Assembly: GCF_900104055.1 (NCBI RefSeq)
Contig: NZ_FNJQ01000001.1
Location: 1 to 64,000, forward strand
DNA: 64,000 nt
DNA from: Pseudoselenomonas ruminantium
Lineage (GTDB): Bacteria; Bacillota; Negativicutes; Selenomonadales; Selenomonadaceae
Direction: 5' to 3'
Below are positions 1 to 8,695 of this stretch, piece by piece. The notes under the pieces are model-generated. The model saw only the letters and a list, made by a program, of their open reading frames with translations, made no database searches and had not been told where the DNA came from. Numbering within the stretch: the stretch's first letter is position 1; each line of letters begins with the position of its first letter. The position numbers were made by a program, and so were the translations under genes.

Positions 1-253
1 GAGCGACAGTCTGAGCGTAAGCGAAGACCGGCCCGACGCAGGTAGTAACTAGAAAGCACGCTGAAAGACGCGCCGCTGGCCTGCCCGGCGCATCCAGCTA
101 AACAGCTCTAACTTGACAGGGAGGGACGTTTAGCGGAAACAGCAAAAGCACTCCCCCGTGAACCCCTGACAACGTATGAACGGGATACCTTCAGCACGAA
201 CTGCCCAACAAACTGCAATTTGAAAAAGTCCGTTGACACGTTGTGAATGAACT
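1..253. other. GC-rich stretch without a recognisable gene
   Basis: No convincing start codon with a ribosome binding site is seen on either strand. One plus-strand frame stays open from the window edge to a stop near base 51, so it could be the last codons of a gene starting outside the window. The rest is GC-rich, stop-rich DNA followed by a long hairpin. One possibility is the right end of an IS200/IS605-type element, where the tail of tnpB and its guide RNA precede a terminal hairpin. This cannot be decided without the upstream sequence. Confidence 0.3.
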
Positions 254-304
254 GCTCCCCCTATGAGTACAGTTTTATGTTTCTCTGTATCTCATAGGGG
301 GAGC
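254..304. repeat. Long inverted repeat downstream of pepD
   Basis: The arms at 254-267 and 291-304 are perfect 14-base complements (GCTCCCCCTATGAG and its complement). A further five pairs form inside (TACAG with CTGTA, one bulged base). Neither side has a T-run, so it is not a textbook intrinsic terminator, although it lies just beyond the 3' end of minus-strand pepD. It may act as a 3' stabilising hairpin or mark the end of a mobile element. Confidence 0.5.
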
Positions 305-368
305 ATATCCTTCTGGCAACGAACTTTTCTAATTAAGGAACTATTTCACAGCCCTTTAGTATTCTCTT

Positions 369-1817
369 TTACAGCTTTGCAATCTCATGCAAGGTTTCCA
401 CAATCAGATCTACCTGCGGTTTGACCGTTTCTAAGAGCAGGCGTTCTTTCGGGCTGTGGATATCCATAGTGGTCACACCGATAGACACCATATCAAGCTG
501 CGGATTCTTGCGGAAGTGCCAGCCGCATTCGAGGCCGGCATGGATGGTTTCAACCTTCATGTCCTTGCCGTTCTGCTTCTTGAAAGTATCCGCCATGATC
601 TTGGCCAGCTTGCTGTCCTTGTTTTCTTTCCAGCCCGGGGACTGCGTGCCGATATGGGCCGTGAAGCCCGTCAGTGCGCCCCATTCTTCGGCCATGAAGC
701 GGAATTCGTCGAGCTTCTGGTCCACAGCGGAACGCGGGAAGTACTGGATCTTGACTTCCGTGTCCGTGATCTCAACCACGCCCAAATTGGCAGAAGTCTC
801 CACGAGCCCCGGAATCACCGTAGACATGGCAAACGTACCCGTATGCAGGATGGTCAGCAAACGAATCAGACGGGTTTTATCCCCGGCCGTCATGACCTGT
901 TCCGGTGCAGTTACACTCGTCAGCACAAACTGTGCATGCGGATCTACACTGCCATACATCTTGTTAAAACGCTCTTCCTGATCTTTGAGTACCTTTTCAA
1001 TCACAGCCTTATCCAAATCCGTCACGATAACCATGCGGGCATCGTCAGGAATCGCATTGCGGGCCTTGCCGCCATTGAAGGCTGCCAGTTCCACTTCGCC
1101 CTCCCCGGACAAAGCTGCCAGCGTCATAGCCAGCGTGCGGATGGCATTGCCCCGGCCATCGCCGATGCGCTCGCCGGAGTGGCCGCCTAAGAGGCCCTTG
1201 ACCTCGATCTGCCAGGCAGCGGAAAGTTCCGGCTTCACCCATTTTACTTCCCGAGAAAAGTCAAGGTTGACACTGCCGGCACTGCCCACCGTCAATTCAT
1301 CGTAGTTTTCCGAATCGCAGTTGATCAGGAATTTGGCATCCTGCAGGTGTTTGGCATCGAGATGGATGGCACCGGTCATGCCCTGCTCTTCATCCACGGT
1401 CACGATCATGCGCAGCGGACCATGGTCCTTGGCATTCTTCAGGATATAGATGGCTTCCGCCACGCCGATGCCGTCATCGGCGCCGAGACTCGTGCCATCA
1501 GCACGCAGGAATTTCTCGTCGCGTACGAGCTTGATCGCATCCTTGAGCGGATCGAAAGCCACGCCTTCTGCAGCTACGCAGACCATATCCATATGCCCCT
1601 GCAGAATGGTCAGCGGAGCATTTTCAAAGCCCGGGCAGGCAGGCTTGTCGGCGATGATATTATTTTTCTCGTCCTGCGTTACCTTCAAGCCCATTTCCTG
1701 CAGATAATTTTTCAGGAAATCGCTGACGGCCTGTTCATGGCCGGACTTGCGGGGAATCGCAGCAAGTTTAGCAAATTCAGCTAATACGCCTTCTAAAATT
1801 TCGTTGTTCTGTTCCAT
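369..1817 (-). CDS. pepD: Aminoacyl-histidine dipeptidase (Xaa-His dipeptidase), M20 family
   Basis: Cytosolic zinc dipeptidase that hydrolyses Xaa-His and other dipeptides for peptide nutrition. The protein is 482 residues, the usual PepD length. The M20 metal-site pattern is visible: H75 and D77 in GHMDM, the GADDG motif at 112-116, the catalytic glutamate region DEEQG at 142-146, and CDSE near 174-177. The start at 1817 is preferred because AAAGGTGGAGA lies six bases upstream; the reading frame is open seven codons further but without a better site. It follows sepF on the same strand, separated by a terminator-like hairpin, so it is probably transcribed mostly on its own. No signal peptide is seen. 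Confidence 0.93.
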   Translation of the reverse strand: MEQNNEILEGVLAEFAKLAAIPRKSGHEQAVSDFLKNYLQEMGLKVTQDEKNNIIADKPACPGFENAPLTILQGHMDMVCVAAEGVAFDPLKDAIKLVRDEKFLRADGTSLGADDGIGVAEAIYILKNAKDHGPLRMIVTVDEEQGMTGAIHLDAKHLQDAKFLINCDSENYDELTVGSAGSVNLDFSREVKWVKPELSAAWQIEVKGLLGGHSGERIGDGRGNAIRTLAMTLAALSGEGEVELAAFNGGKARNAIPDDARMVIVTDLDKAVIEKVLKDQEERFNKMYGSVDPHAQFVLTSVTAPEQVMTAGDKTRLIRLLTILHTGTFAMSTVIPGLVETSANLGVVEITDTEVKIQYFPRSAVDQKLDEFRFMAEEWGALTGFTAHIGTQSPGWKENKDSKLAKIMADTFKKQNGKDMKVETIHAGLECGWHFRKNPQLDMVSIGVTTMDIHSPKERLLLETVKPQVDLIVETLHEIAKL

Positions 1818-1843
1818 AATATCTCCACCTTTATACATAGAAA

Positions 1844-1878
1844 TAGACCAGACAATCCCCGCAGGACTGCCTGGTCTA
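1844..1878 (-). terminator. Terminator-like hairpin after sepF
   Basis: Arms TAGACCAG (1844-1851) and CTGGTCTA (1871-1878) enclose a 19-base loop. On the minus strand a short T-rich stretch follows. It lies between the sepF stop and the pepD start, so it probably ends or attenuates sepF transcripts. Confidence 0.5.
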
Positions 1879-1907
1879 ACTAAAGCTAAATTATCAACGG
1901 GCAGTTA

Positions 1908-2471
1908 TCAATCCGTCAATGCCATCGTCATGGCTTCTGTCACATCCACCCCATTGGGCACATAAAGCATAATCTGATTGGAAACGCGCTTAGCTGAGCC
2001 ATCCAGAACATAGCATACACCGTTTACGAAATCACAGATACGGCGCTGTTCTGCAGCCTCAATCTGCTCGTAATTCACCACGCAAGCTTTGCCAGCTTTG
2101 AGATCATCCGCAATCGCCGTCACCTGGTCAAAGTTCTTCGGTGCAAAGATCTGCATCTTGAGCTGCGGCTGCTTCGTGGTATGCACGGTCAGCTGCGGCT
2201 GCTGCTTCTTCTGCCGGAACACCGGTTCCTGAGTATAGCTGGAACGTTCCATGCGAATGGGTTCACCATTGGCTACCTTGTATTCCTCTGCATAGCTGGT
2301 GCTGGCTGCCGCACTGCGACGGCTGGCCTTTGCTGACTTCTGCTGCTGTTTGGCTGCCTTTGCCTCTTCCTCTGCTTCTTCAGTGTAATCAATCTCATCC
2401 TCTTCAGGAATAGGCATAATGAGATCTGCCAATCCCATCAACTTGTCCGTAATCTTTGACACTGCCCCCAT
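1908..2471 (-). CDS. sepF: Cell division protein SepF
   Basis: SepF binds FtsZ filaments and anchors them to the membrane during septum formation. The 187-residue protein has the family plan: a short N-terminal amphipathic segment (residues 1-20) that would serve as membrane anchor, an acidic then Ala/Gln/Ser-rich linker (about 25-95), and the conserved C-terminal beta-rich core (about 100-180) with KACVVNYE and RRICDFVNG motifs. GGAAGGA precedes the ATG. A good promoter lies just upstream, and the gene looks monocistronic, apart from the usual ylm cluster. Confidence 0.93.
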   Translation of the reverse strand: MGAVSKITDKLMGLADLIMPIPEEDEIDYTEEAEEEAKAAKQQQKSAKASRRSAAASTSYAEEYKVANGEPIRMERSSYTQEPVFRQKKQQPQLTVHTTKQPQLKMQIFAPKNFDQVTAIADDLKAGKACVVNYEQIEAAEQRRICDFVNGVCYVLDGSAKRVSNQIMLYVPNGVDVTEAMTMALTD

Positions 2472-2554
2472 TTTCGATCGTCCTTCCAGTAATTTAGTAG
2501 TTTATATTGCCTGTAGTCAAATACATCAACAAATAATTCCATTTAACATATCTT

Positions 2555-2583
2555 ATAATAGCATAGTTCTTTTCAAAATGCAA
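2555..2583 (-). promoter_or_regulatory. sepF promoter
   Basis: On the minus strand TTGCAT (2578-2583) and TATTAT (2555-2560) are separated by 17 bases. This is a good sigma-A type promoter, roughly 80 bases upstream of the sepF start. The -35 hexamer abuts the typA terminator. Confidence 0.65.
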
Positions 2584-2619
2584 AATTCCTGCTGAAAAAA
2601 TATTTTTTCAGCAGGAATT
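2584..2619. terminator. Bidirectional terminator after typA
   Basis: A perfect palindrome with arms AATTCCTGCTGAAAAAA and its complement sits 20 bases past the typA stop. The stem is A/T-rich at its tip and has a T-containing flank on both strands. It fits an intrinsic terminator for typA. Confidence 0.75.
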
Positions 2620-2639
2620 ATTTTACTTATTTATCATTA

Positions 2640-4466
2640 TCAGCCTTTGCGGGCATTCTTGGCTGCACGGCCACGAACCGTACGGTCAAGGATGGACTTG
2701 CGCAGACGGATGTGTTCCGGCGTTACTTCGACCATTTCATCATTGTTGATGTATTCGATAGCCTGTTCCAAGGAGAGGATTCTCGGCGGCGTCAGGCGGA
2801 TTGCTTCATCGGAGGAAGACGTACGCATGTTGGATACGTTCTTCTTCTTGCAAGGGTTGATGTCGATATCGTTATCGCGGGAGTTTTCACCAACAATCAT
2901 ACCTTCATAAACCTGTTCGCCCGGCTCGATGAACATCACGCCGCGATCCTGCAGGGAGAAGATACCATAACCGGTGGTCTCGCCCTGTTCGAAGGCAACG
3001 AGGGAACCGCGCGTACGGCCCGGGATGTCACCCTTGTACGGAGCATAGCCATGGAACACGTGGTTCATGATGCCGTTACCCTTCGTGCTCGTGAGCAGTT
3101 CGGAACGGAAACCAATCAGGCCGCGGGCCGGAATGGTGAATTCGAGGCGCATGTAACCAGCCGTCTCCGTCATGTTCGTGAGCTCAGCCTTACGCGTGCC
3201 AAGACCTTCCATAACAGCGCCCATGTATTCCTGCGGCACTTCAACCGTCAGGTTCTCGATCGGTTCGCAGAGCTGGCCATTGATGGTCTTGTAAACAACT
3301 TCCGGTTTGCCGACCTGCAGTTCATAGCCTTCACGGCGCATAGTTTCGATCAGGATGGAGAGATGCAGTTCGCCACGGCCGGAAACCTTGAACACATCAG
3401 CAGAATCCGTTTCCTCAACCTTCATAGCCACGTTGGTCTCGATTTCCTTGAACAGGCGGTCACGCAGGTGACGGGACGTTACGAACTGACCTTCACGGCC
3501 GGCAAAGGGGCTCGTGTTGACACCGAAAGTCATGGACAGCGTCGGCTCGTCGATGTTGATGGTCGGCAGAGCTTCCGGATTTTCAGCATCGGCAACCGTG
3601 TAACCGATGGATACATCGCCGAGGCCGGTCAGGGCAACGATCTCACCCATGCTGGCAGATTCGCTCTCTACGCGCTGCAGGCCCTGATACGTGAATACCT
3701 TGCCAATCTTGGCCTTGGTTTCCTGGTCGCCATTGATGATGCAGACATTCTGGTTCGGCTTAGCCGTACCGCGGATGATACGGCCGATGGCCACGCGGCC
3801 TACAAAAGCATCGGATTCGAGCGTCGTAATCATCATCTGCAGCGGAGCATCCGGATCACCATGCGGAGCCGGGATTTCCTTGACGATGGTTTCCATCAGC
3901 GGTTCGAGGTTGTCGTTGTCGTCATCCATGCTGTACTTGGCAATACCGTCACGGGCCGTAGCATAGATAACCGGGAAGTCGAGCTGTTCATCATCGGCAT
4001 CGAGTTCCATGAAGAGTTCGAGAACTTCATCATAAACATCGTCTACACGCTGATTCGGCTTATCGATCTTGTTGATGACCACGATCGGCTTGAGCTTCTG
4101 CTCAAGAGCCTTGCGCAGCACGTACTTCGTCTGAGGCATCGGGCCTTCAAAGGCATCTACGAGCAGGACAACGCCGTCAACCATGTTGAGAACACGTTCA
4201 ACTTCACCGCCGAAGTCAGCATGGCCCGGGGTGTCCACGATGTTGATCTTTACGCCGTTGTACATAACAGCCGTGTTCTTGGACAGGATCGTAATGCCGC
4301 GCTCACGCTCGATATCGCCGGAGTCCATGACGCGTTCCGCAACCTGCTCGTTGGAACGGAACACATGGCTCTGCTTCAGCATGCCATCAACCAGGGTGGT
4401 CTTACCATGGTCAACGTGGGCGATAATGGCAATGTTTCTCAGATTTTCATTGGTCGTCATACTCAT
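2640..4466 (-). CDS. typA: Ribosome-binding GTPase TypA/BipA
   Basis: Translational GTPase involved in ribosome assembly and stress or cold adaptation. At 608 residues it has the normal family length. The G1 motif HVDHGKTT is at 17-24, DTPGHADF near 78, and NKID near 131. Elongation-factor domains II, III and V follow, then the TypA-specific C-terminal domain ending in a basic tail. Three ATG codons are possible at the start (residues 1, 3 and 8 or so); AGGAGG lies 14 bases before the first, so the first is kept. A strong promoter and a 5' untranslated hairpin precede it. Confidence 0.95.
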   Translation of the reverse strand: MSMTTNENLRNIAIIAHVDHGKTTLVDGMLKQSHVFRSNEQVAERVMDSGDIERERGITILSKNTAVMYNGVKINIVDTPGHADFGGEVERVLNMVDGVVLLVDAFEGPMPQTKYVLRKALEQKLKPIVVINKIDKPNQRVDDVYDEVLELFMELDADDEQLDFPVIYATARDGIAKYSMDDDNDNLEPLMETIVKEIPAPHGDPDAPLQMMITTLESDAFVGRVAIGRIIRGTAKPNQNVCIINGDQETKAKIGKVFTYQGLQRVESESASMGEIVALTGLGDVSIGYTVADAENPEALPTINIDEPTLSMTFGVNTSPFAGREGQFVTSRHLRDRLFKEIETNVAMKVEETDSADVFKVSGRGELHLSILIETMRREGYELQVGKPEVVYKTINGQLCEPIENLTVEVPQEYMGAVMEGLGTRKAELTNMTETAGYMRLEFTIPARGLIGFRSELLTSTKGNGIMNHVFHGYAPYKGDIPGRTRGSLVAFEQGETTGYGIFSLQDRGVMFIEPGEQVYEGMIVGENSRDNDIDINPCKKKNVSNMRTSSSDEAIRLTPPRILSLEQAIEYINNDEMVEVTPEHIRLRKSILDRTVRGRAAKNARKG

Positions 4467-4501
4467 TTTAGTGTAATCTGCCTCCTAATATAAAACAAGA
4501 A

Positions 4502-4521
4502 AGGATACAAAATTGTATCCT
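4502..4521 (-). promoter_or_regulatory. Perfect inverted repeat in the typA 5' leader
   Basis: AGGATACAA and its exact complement are separated by two bases, between the typA promoter and its ribosome binding site. It could be a leader hairpin or an operator for an unknown regulator. No strong T-run follows, so termination of xth transcripts is less likely but possible. Confidence 0.45.
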
Positions 4522-4546
4522 CACTTCAACTCAACATAACGTATAA

Positions 4547-4575
4547 ATTTTATCCTAAGGAACCGTACCTGTCAA
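4547..4575 (-). promoter_or_regulatory. typA promoter
   Basis: A consensus TTGACA (4570-4575) and TAAAAT (4547-4552) are spaced 17 bases apart on the minus strand. This is one of the best promoters in the window, just after the xth stop, and implies a leader of about 70-80 bases for typA. Confidence 0.75.
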
Positions 4576-4588
4576 GGATTTTCTAACA

Positions 4589-5341
4589 TTATTCCAACTC
4601 CAGGCCAACAGGACAATGATCGCTGCCAAAAATCTCATTGTGGATGGTGGCATCCTTGATTCTTTCCTGTAACCGCTTGGACGTCACAAAATAGTCAATC
4701 CGCCATCCGGCGTTGTTGTCCCGGGCTTTGCGCAGGTAAGACCACCAGGTATAGATGCCCGTGCGCTCCGGATACAGGGTGCGGAAGGTGTCGATAAAGC
4801 CGGCATCCAGAAGCTCGCCAAACTTGCCGCGCTCTTCATCAGTGAAGCCGGCATTGTGATGGTTCGTCTTCGGATTCTTGAGGTCAATCTCCTGATGGGC
4901 CACATTGAGGTCCCCGCAGATGACCACGGGTTTCGTTTCATCCAGCTTCATTAAATAGGCCCGGAAGGCATCCTCCCATTCCATGCGGTAGGAAAGCCTC
5001 TCCAGTTCCCGCTTGGAGTTCGGCGTATAGACCGTAACCAGAAACATTTCGGGAAATTCCAGCGTGATCACACGGCCTTCATGGTCGTGCTCCTCAATGC
5101 CGAGGCCATAGGTGACACGCATCGGCTCGATGCGGGAAAACACCGCCGTACCAGAGTAACCTTTCTTTTCAGCACTGTTCCAATACTGCTTATAGCCCGG
5201 CAGATCGAGGATGGCCTGATCCGGCTGCATCTTCGTTTCCTGCAGGCAGAACACATCGGCGTCCAGCTTGCAGAATGACTCCATAAATCCCTTTTTCAGG
5301 CAGGCCCGCAGGCCATTGACATTCCAGGAAATAAACTTCAT
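4589..5341 (-). CDS. xth: Exodeoxyribonuclease III
   Basis: AP endonuclease and 3'-5' exonuclease of base excision repair, exonuclease III/ExoA type of the endonuclease-exonuclease-phosphatase superfamily. The 250-residue protein carries WNVNG at 6-10 (Asn metal ligand), LQETK with E35, a GDLNVAH motif holding the catalytic Asp and Asn, and the C-terminal SDHCPVG with D241 and H242. It lies 17 bases downstream of lepB and was probably cotranscribed with it. Nothing is missing from the active site. Confidence 0.95.
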   Translation of the reverse strand: MKFISWNVNGLRACLKKGFMESFCKLDADVFCLQETKMQPDQAILDLPGYKQYWNSAEKKGYSGTAVFSRIEPMRVTYGLGIEEHDHEGRVITLEFPEMFLVTVYTPNSKRELERLSYRMEWEDAFRAYLMKLDETKPVVICGDLNVAHQEIDLKNPKTNHHNAGFTDEERGKFGELLDAGFIDTFRTLYPERTGIYTWWSYLRKARDNNAGWRIDYFVTSKRLQERIKDATIHNEIFGSDHCPVGLELE

Positions 5342-5358
5342 CGTCTACGCCTCCCCTG

Positions 5359-5880
5359 TTACGGCAGTGTCTTGAACTGCCCAATCGGCCAGAACACCAG
5401 CATGGCCTTGCCCTTGATGAGATCTAAAGGAACAAAGCCAACATCGGCAAAGCGGCTGTCCTCGGAATTGTTGCGGTTATCCCCCATCACGAAGATGGTG
5501 CCTTTCGGAACTGTGGATTTCGGATATTCGCTGCGGGTGGGTTCGAGGATATAATCCTCATTCAGGAGCTGGTCATTGACAAAGACCTTGCCCGCCTTGA
5601 TTTCCACCGTATCACCGGCCGTCGCGATCACGCGCTTGATGAAATCGCGGCTGCGGTCGCGGGGATATTCAAATACGAGGATCTCGTTCTTCTGCGGCTC
5701 GCGGAAGTTATAGATGAACTTATTGACCACCAGCCGCTCCTGCGATTGCAGTGTCGGCCGCATGGACGGGCCATCCACGATGTATAATTCCACGATAAAC
5801 TCGCGGATAAAGAAGGCCAGCACCACCGCAATGACGATGGATATCAGCCAATCCTTTGCTTCTTCGCCTAATGAACTCAT
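5359..5880 (-). CDS. lepB: Signal peptidase I
   Basis: Membrane-bound serine protease that removes signal peptides from exported proteins. The 173-residue form is the short Gram-positive type, with a single N-terminal transmembrane helix (about 12-34). The catalytic serine is S39 in GPSMRPT, the general-base lysine is K82 in FIKRV, and the conserved GDNRNNSEDSR box follows near 132-142. AGAGGAGG precedes the ATG. It lies after rplS past a terminator, the usual rplS-lepB neighbourhood of Firmicutes, but with xth following instead of the usual rbgA (ylqF). Confidence 0.95.
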   Translation of the reverse strand: MSSLGEEAKDWLISIVIAVVLAFFIREFIVELYIVDGPSMRPTLQSQERLVVNKFIYNFREPQKNEILVFEYPRDRSRDFIKRVIATAGDTVEIKAGKVFVNDQLLNEDYILEPTRSEYPKSTVPKGTIFVMGDNRNNSEDSRFADVGFVPLDLIKGKAMLVFWPIGQFKTLP

Positions 5881-5917
5881 AGGGGTTCCTCCTCTTGTTG
5901 TATTTGCTCATCTTACG

Positions 5918-5949
5918 CAAAAATAGGGACTGCTCGGAAGCAGTCCCTA
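5918..5949 (-). terminator. rplS intrinsic terminator
   Basis: TAGGGACTGCT and its complement (5924-5949) form an 11-base-pair stem with a four-base loop, followed on the minus strand by TTTTT. It lies 13 bases past the rplS stop. Partial read-through would feed lepB and xth, as no clear promoter is seen between the terminator and lepB. Confidence 0.85.
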
Positions 5950-5961
5950 CCGTTACGCAGA

Positions 5962-6303
5962 TTAGCGTTTTTCTTTGATACGAGCAGCTTTACCCGTAAG
6001 GTTGCGCAGATAATAAAGTTTTGCACGACGGACAACACCGCGGCTGACAACTTCAATCTTAGCAATACGCGGAGAATGAACCGGGAACAGACGTTCTACG
6101 CCGATGCCGTAGGAAATACGACGAACGGTGAAAGTCTCACGAACGCCAACGCCCTGACGAGCGATTACGCGGCCTTCGAATACCTGAATACGCTCACGGT
6201 TGCCTTCGACGATCTTTGCATGTACGCGAACCTTGTCGCCAGGTGCAAAAACGGGAATGTCGCTGCGGAGCTGTTCTTTCTCCAGAGTCTCGATGATGTT
6301 CAT
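5962..6303 (-). CDS. rplS: 50S ribosomal protein L19
   Basis: Large-subunit ribosomal protein at the interface with the small subunit. The 113-residue sequence has the L19 landmarks: an [10 protein letters not shown] stretch near the N terminus, [11 protein letters not shown] in the middle and the basic AKLYYLRN segment near the C terminus. AAGGAGG precedes the ATG. It has its own promoter and terminator, and a leader that may be autoregulated. Confidence 0.97.
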   Translation of the reverse strand: MNIIETLEKEQLRSDIPVFAPGDKVRVHAKIVEGNRERIQVFEGRVIARQGVGVRETFTVRRISYGIGVERLFPVHSPRIAKIEVVSRGVVRRAKLYYLRNLTGKAARIKEKR

Positions 6304-6370
6304 TTTTATTTTCCTCCTTAATCAGACGTTCGTGGCAAGCTCATGCCTGCTCAGAGGACCGCCCACATAC
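6304..6370 (-). promoter_or_regulatory. rplS 5' leader, possible L19 autoregulatory element
   Basis: The roughly 65-base leader between the promoter and rplS can fold with GTGG pairing to CCAC around an inner GC-rich stem. Firmicute rplS genes often carry an L19-binding leader. The position fits, but I cannot confirm the consensus by eye. Confidence 0.3.
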
Positions 6371-6376
6371 CTAAGT

Positions 6377-6405
6377 AGTTTATCATAAATACAGGAACGC
6401 TTCAA
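6377..6405 (-). promoter_or_regulatory. rplS promoter
   Basis: TTGAAG (6400-6405) and TAAACT (6377-6382) are spaced by 17 bases on the minus strand. The site lies immediately after the hydrogenase operon, which shows only an A/T-only weak hairpin instead of a GC-rich terminator. Confidence 0.5.
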
Positions 6406-6423
6406 TACCTAAAAAAAATATTT

Positions 6424-7149
6424 TTACATTTTCTCTGCCAGTATATCGGCGGCGGCCAGAAGCCCCGCAATCATCGCGCTCGGGCGCGGTGGGCAGCCCG
6501 GGATGTAGATATCCACAGGCACGACCTGGTCTGCGGCACCGACGATGGCATAGCTGGCGCCATAGGTTTCGCCGCCTGCGGCACAGGCACCGCAGGCCAT
6601 CACGAGACGCGGTTCCGGCATGGCTTCATAGGACATCCTAAGTGCCTGTTCCAAATTCCGCGTGACCACGCCCGTGACCATCAACAAATCTGCATGGCGC
6701 GGGCTGGCATCAACATGGACACCATAGCGGTGCAGGTCGTAGATGGGATTGGACATGGCACCCATCTCGAAGTCACAGGCATTGCAGGAACCGGCGTCGA
6801 GATGACGCACATGGAGGCTGCGGCCCAATTTCTGCCGAATCACTTCTGCCGTAACTTCAGCGGCCTCCTCAGTGATGACCGGCATGGCCTCTTCCCGGCT
6901 ATGCTGCAGGCTGCCCATGGCCCGCTCCACACATTTGCCGCAGAAGATGCATTTTTTATAGTCAACGGCATATCCCTGCCCATTGTCTGAAGCGGCAAAG
7001 GCGCCCACCGGGCAGGCTTTGGCACAGGCTTCGCGCATGGCTATACTGCAGCTGCCCGTGATTTTCCCGCGGAAGCGTTCACTGCCGGTGAGGGAAATCT
7101 TTTCGGTGGCGATCTTATCGCCCAATAATCGTTCTATTACCTTAAACAT
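6424..7149 (-). CDS. hyfI: Group 4 hydrogenase small subunit with N-terminal ferredoxin part (HyfI-like)
   Basis: Electron-transferring small subunit of a membrane-bound energy-converting hydrogenase, related to HyfI, HycG and NuoB. Residues 110-241 carry the proximal [4Fe-4S] ligands C122 and C125 (GSCNAC), C189 (GAC) and C219 (PGCPP), plus the SPRHAD motif at 149-154. The first 80 residues resemble HyfH-type ferredoxins: C67, C70 and C73 with C46-P47 can hold one cluster. C34 and C42 are leftovers of a degenerate second site. In E. coli the ferredoxin (HyfH) and small subunit (HyfI) are separate proteins, so this is a fusion. It is the last gene of the operon; GAGGAG precedes the ATG. Confidence 0.8.
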   Translation of the reverse strand: MFKVIERLLGDKIATEKISLTGSERFRGKITGSCSIAMREACAKACPVGAFAASDNGQGYAVDYKKCIFCGKCVERAMGSLQHSREEAMPVITEEAAEVTAEVIRQKLGRSLHVRHLDAGSCNACDFEMGAMSNPIYDLHRYGVHVDASPRHADLLMVTGVVTRNLEQALRMSYEAMPEPRLVMACGACAAGGETYGASYAIVGAADQVVPVDIYIPGCPPRPSAMIAGLLAAADILAEKM

Positions 7150-7162
7150 ATTCGCTCCTCAC

Positions 7163-8695
7163 TTAACGGTCAATGCAGGCATAGCAAAGCTCGAAACTCT
7201 TATTGATCAGCGGGAAATCGGGAATGATATCCCCCTGCACCGCAATGGTCACGGCCGGCCAGTTCGGATAGGACGCACTGCGAACAAAGATACGGTCAAT
7301 CTTGCCCTCCTGCATGGCCACGAACTGGAAGTTGCTGCCCCGGGCCGATTCGCTGAGGCCCCAGTCATCGCCGCTTACTTTTGACCAATCAATCTGACAA
7401 GTCAGATTGACGGCGTCATTTGACTTGTCATTCTGGAGCATGCCTATGAGCTGGCGCACAAGCTTAAAGGATTCCGTAAGTTCGGCAATGCGCACAGCAA
7501 GTCTTGCTGCCACATCACCAGTTTTTTCTGTGACCATATTGAAGTCCAGTTCCGGATACAGGCCGTAGGCAAAGTCCTTGCGGCTGTCATGGGCAAAGCC
7601 CGAAGCGCGGGCGCCCACGCCCACCATGGCCAGATCCACGGCCGTTTCCTTGCGCACAATACCGGTCGTGCGCACACGGTTCTGGAAGTTGGCCTGCTGG
7701 GCAAACATTTCCGTCAGGTCATTTACGCTGACCTCTGTCTTATCCATGATATCGGCAATATCCTTGCAGAGTGCACTACTGATATCCTGGCGCACGCCAC
7801 CCGGAACGATCACGCCGCGCAGGAAACGGTTGCCCGCAATGCGTTCCTGCAGGCGCATCAGCATTTCCTTCGTGCGGCCACCGAGGCTGATGGCGGGATT
7901 GAAGCCCACACCGGCGGGGATATTGCCCAGGTCACCCACATGGTTGGTGATGCGCTCGATTTCCATGAGCAGGGTGCGGATGATTTCCGCCCGCCGGGAA
8001 ATCTTTACGCCCGCAATCTTTTCCACAGCCTGACAGAAACTCCAGGTATTAGCAATGGAGCAGGCACCACAGATACGCTCCACGATGGGCAGCGCCTCCT
8101 CCGGCGTCTTACCTTCCATGACTTTTTCGAGGCCGCGATGGGTATAGAACAGGCGCGCATCCAACTGCAGCATGGATTCGCCGGCCTGACTGAAGCGGAA
8201 ATGCCCCGGCTCGATGATGCCCGCATGGATGGGCCCCACCGGCACTTCATAAACGCCCTCACCGCGGGCCACGCTCATATCCATGCGGCGGCTGCCATGC
8301 ACATCGGCGTCTTTCTCCACGGACTTGCGCAGGGGATAGAAACCTTCGGGGAAAGTGTCATGAAGCACCAGCGGACGCGGATCGGGATGGCCCTGCGGCA
8401 CGATGCCGAACATATCCTGAATCTCCCGCTCGTACCAGGCAGCAGCCGGGATGAGGGGCGTCAGGGACTCATAGCAAAGGGACTCCCCTTCGCCGAACAC
8501 TGCCTTGACCGCTTCGAGCTTATGCTCGCCCAGGTTCTCAAACACCGCATAGATGGCATAACCCTTGACTGCCGGATTTTCCGTTTCATCCCGGCCAAAC
8601 ATAGCCGTCAACGGATTCTTGCCGCCGTTGGACAAGATATTAGCCGTGCCGCGGAAATTTTCGGGTTTGACGATTTTCAAAGACCAATCTGCCAT
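7163..8695 (-). CDS. hyfG: Group 4 [NiFe] hydrogenase large subunit, NuoC-NuoD fusion (HyfG/HycE-like)
   Basis: Catalytic subunit. Residues 1-125 are NuoC-like, with the WYEREIQDMFG signature at 87-97. Residues 150-510 are NuoD/large-subunit-like, starting with GPIHAGIIEPGHF. All four nickel-iron cysteines are present: C209 and C212 in RICGAC, and C504 and C507 in the C-terminal LCYACIDR. Two neighbouring positions differ from the HycE pattern as I remember it: N216 where His is usual, and Glu-Leu where Asp-Pro usually precedes the last CxxC. Complex I homologues lack these cysteines, so this is probably a hydrogenase. The start at 8695 overlaps the preceding stop as TGATG, with GGAGG nine bases upstream. 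No hyp maturation genes are in the window. Confidence 0.82.
   Translation of the reverse strand: MADWSLKIVKPENFRGTANILSNGGKNPLTAMFGRDETENPAVKGYAIYAVFENLGEHKLEAVKAVFGEGESLCYESLTPLIPAAAWYEREIQDMFGIVPQGHPDPRPLVLHDTFPEGFYPLRKSVEKDADVHGSRRMDMSVARGEGVYEVPVGPIHAGIIEPGHFRFSQAGESMLQLDARLFYTHRGLEKVMEGKTPEEALPIVERICGACSIANTWSFCQAVEKIAGVKISRRAEIIRTLLMEIERITNHVGDLGNIPAGVGFNPAISLGGRTKEMLMRLQERIAGNRFLRGVIVPGGVRQDISSALCKDIADIMDKTEVSVNDLTEMFAQQANFQNRVRTTGIVRKETAVDLAMVGVGARASGFAHDSRKDFAYGLYPELDFNMVTEKTGDVAARLAVRIAELTESFKLVRQLIGMLQNDKSNDAVNLTCQIDWSKVSGDDWGLSESARGSNFQFVAMQEGKIDRIFVRSASYPNWPAVTIAVQGDIIPDFPLINKSFELCYACIDR

Noticed and set aside
2712-4493. Plus-strand open frame of almost 600 codons opposite typA
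   Set aside because: Shadow of typA; composition is unlike a protein and no start signal is present.
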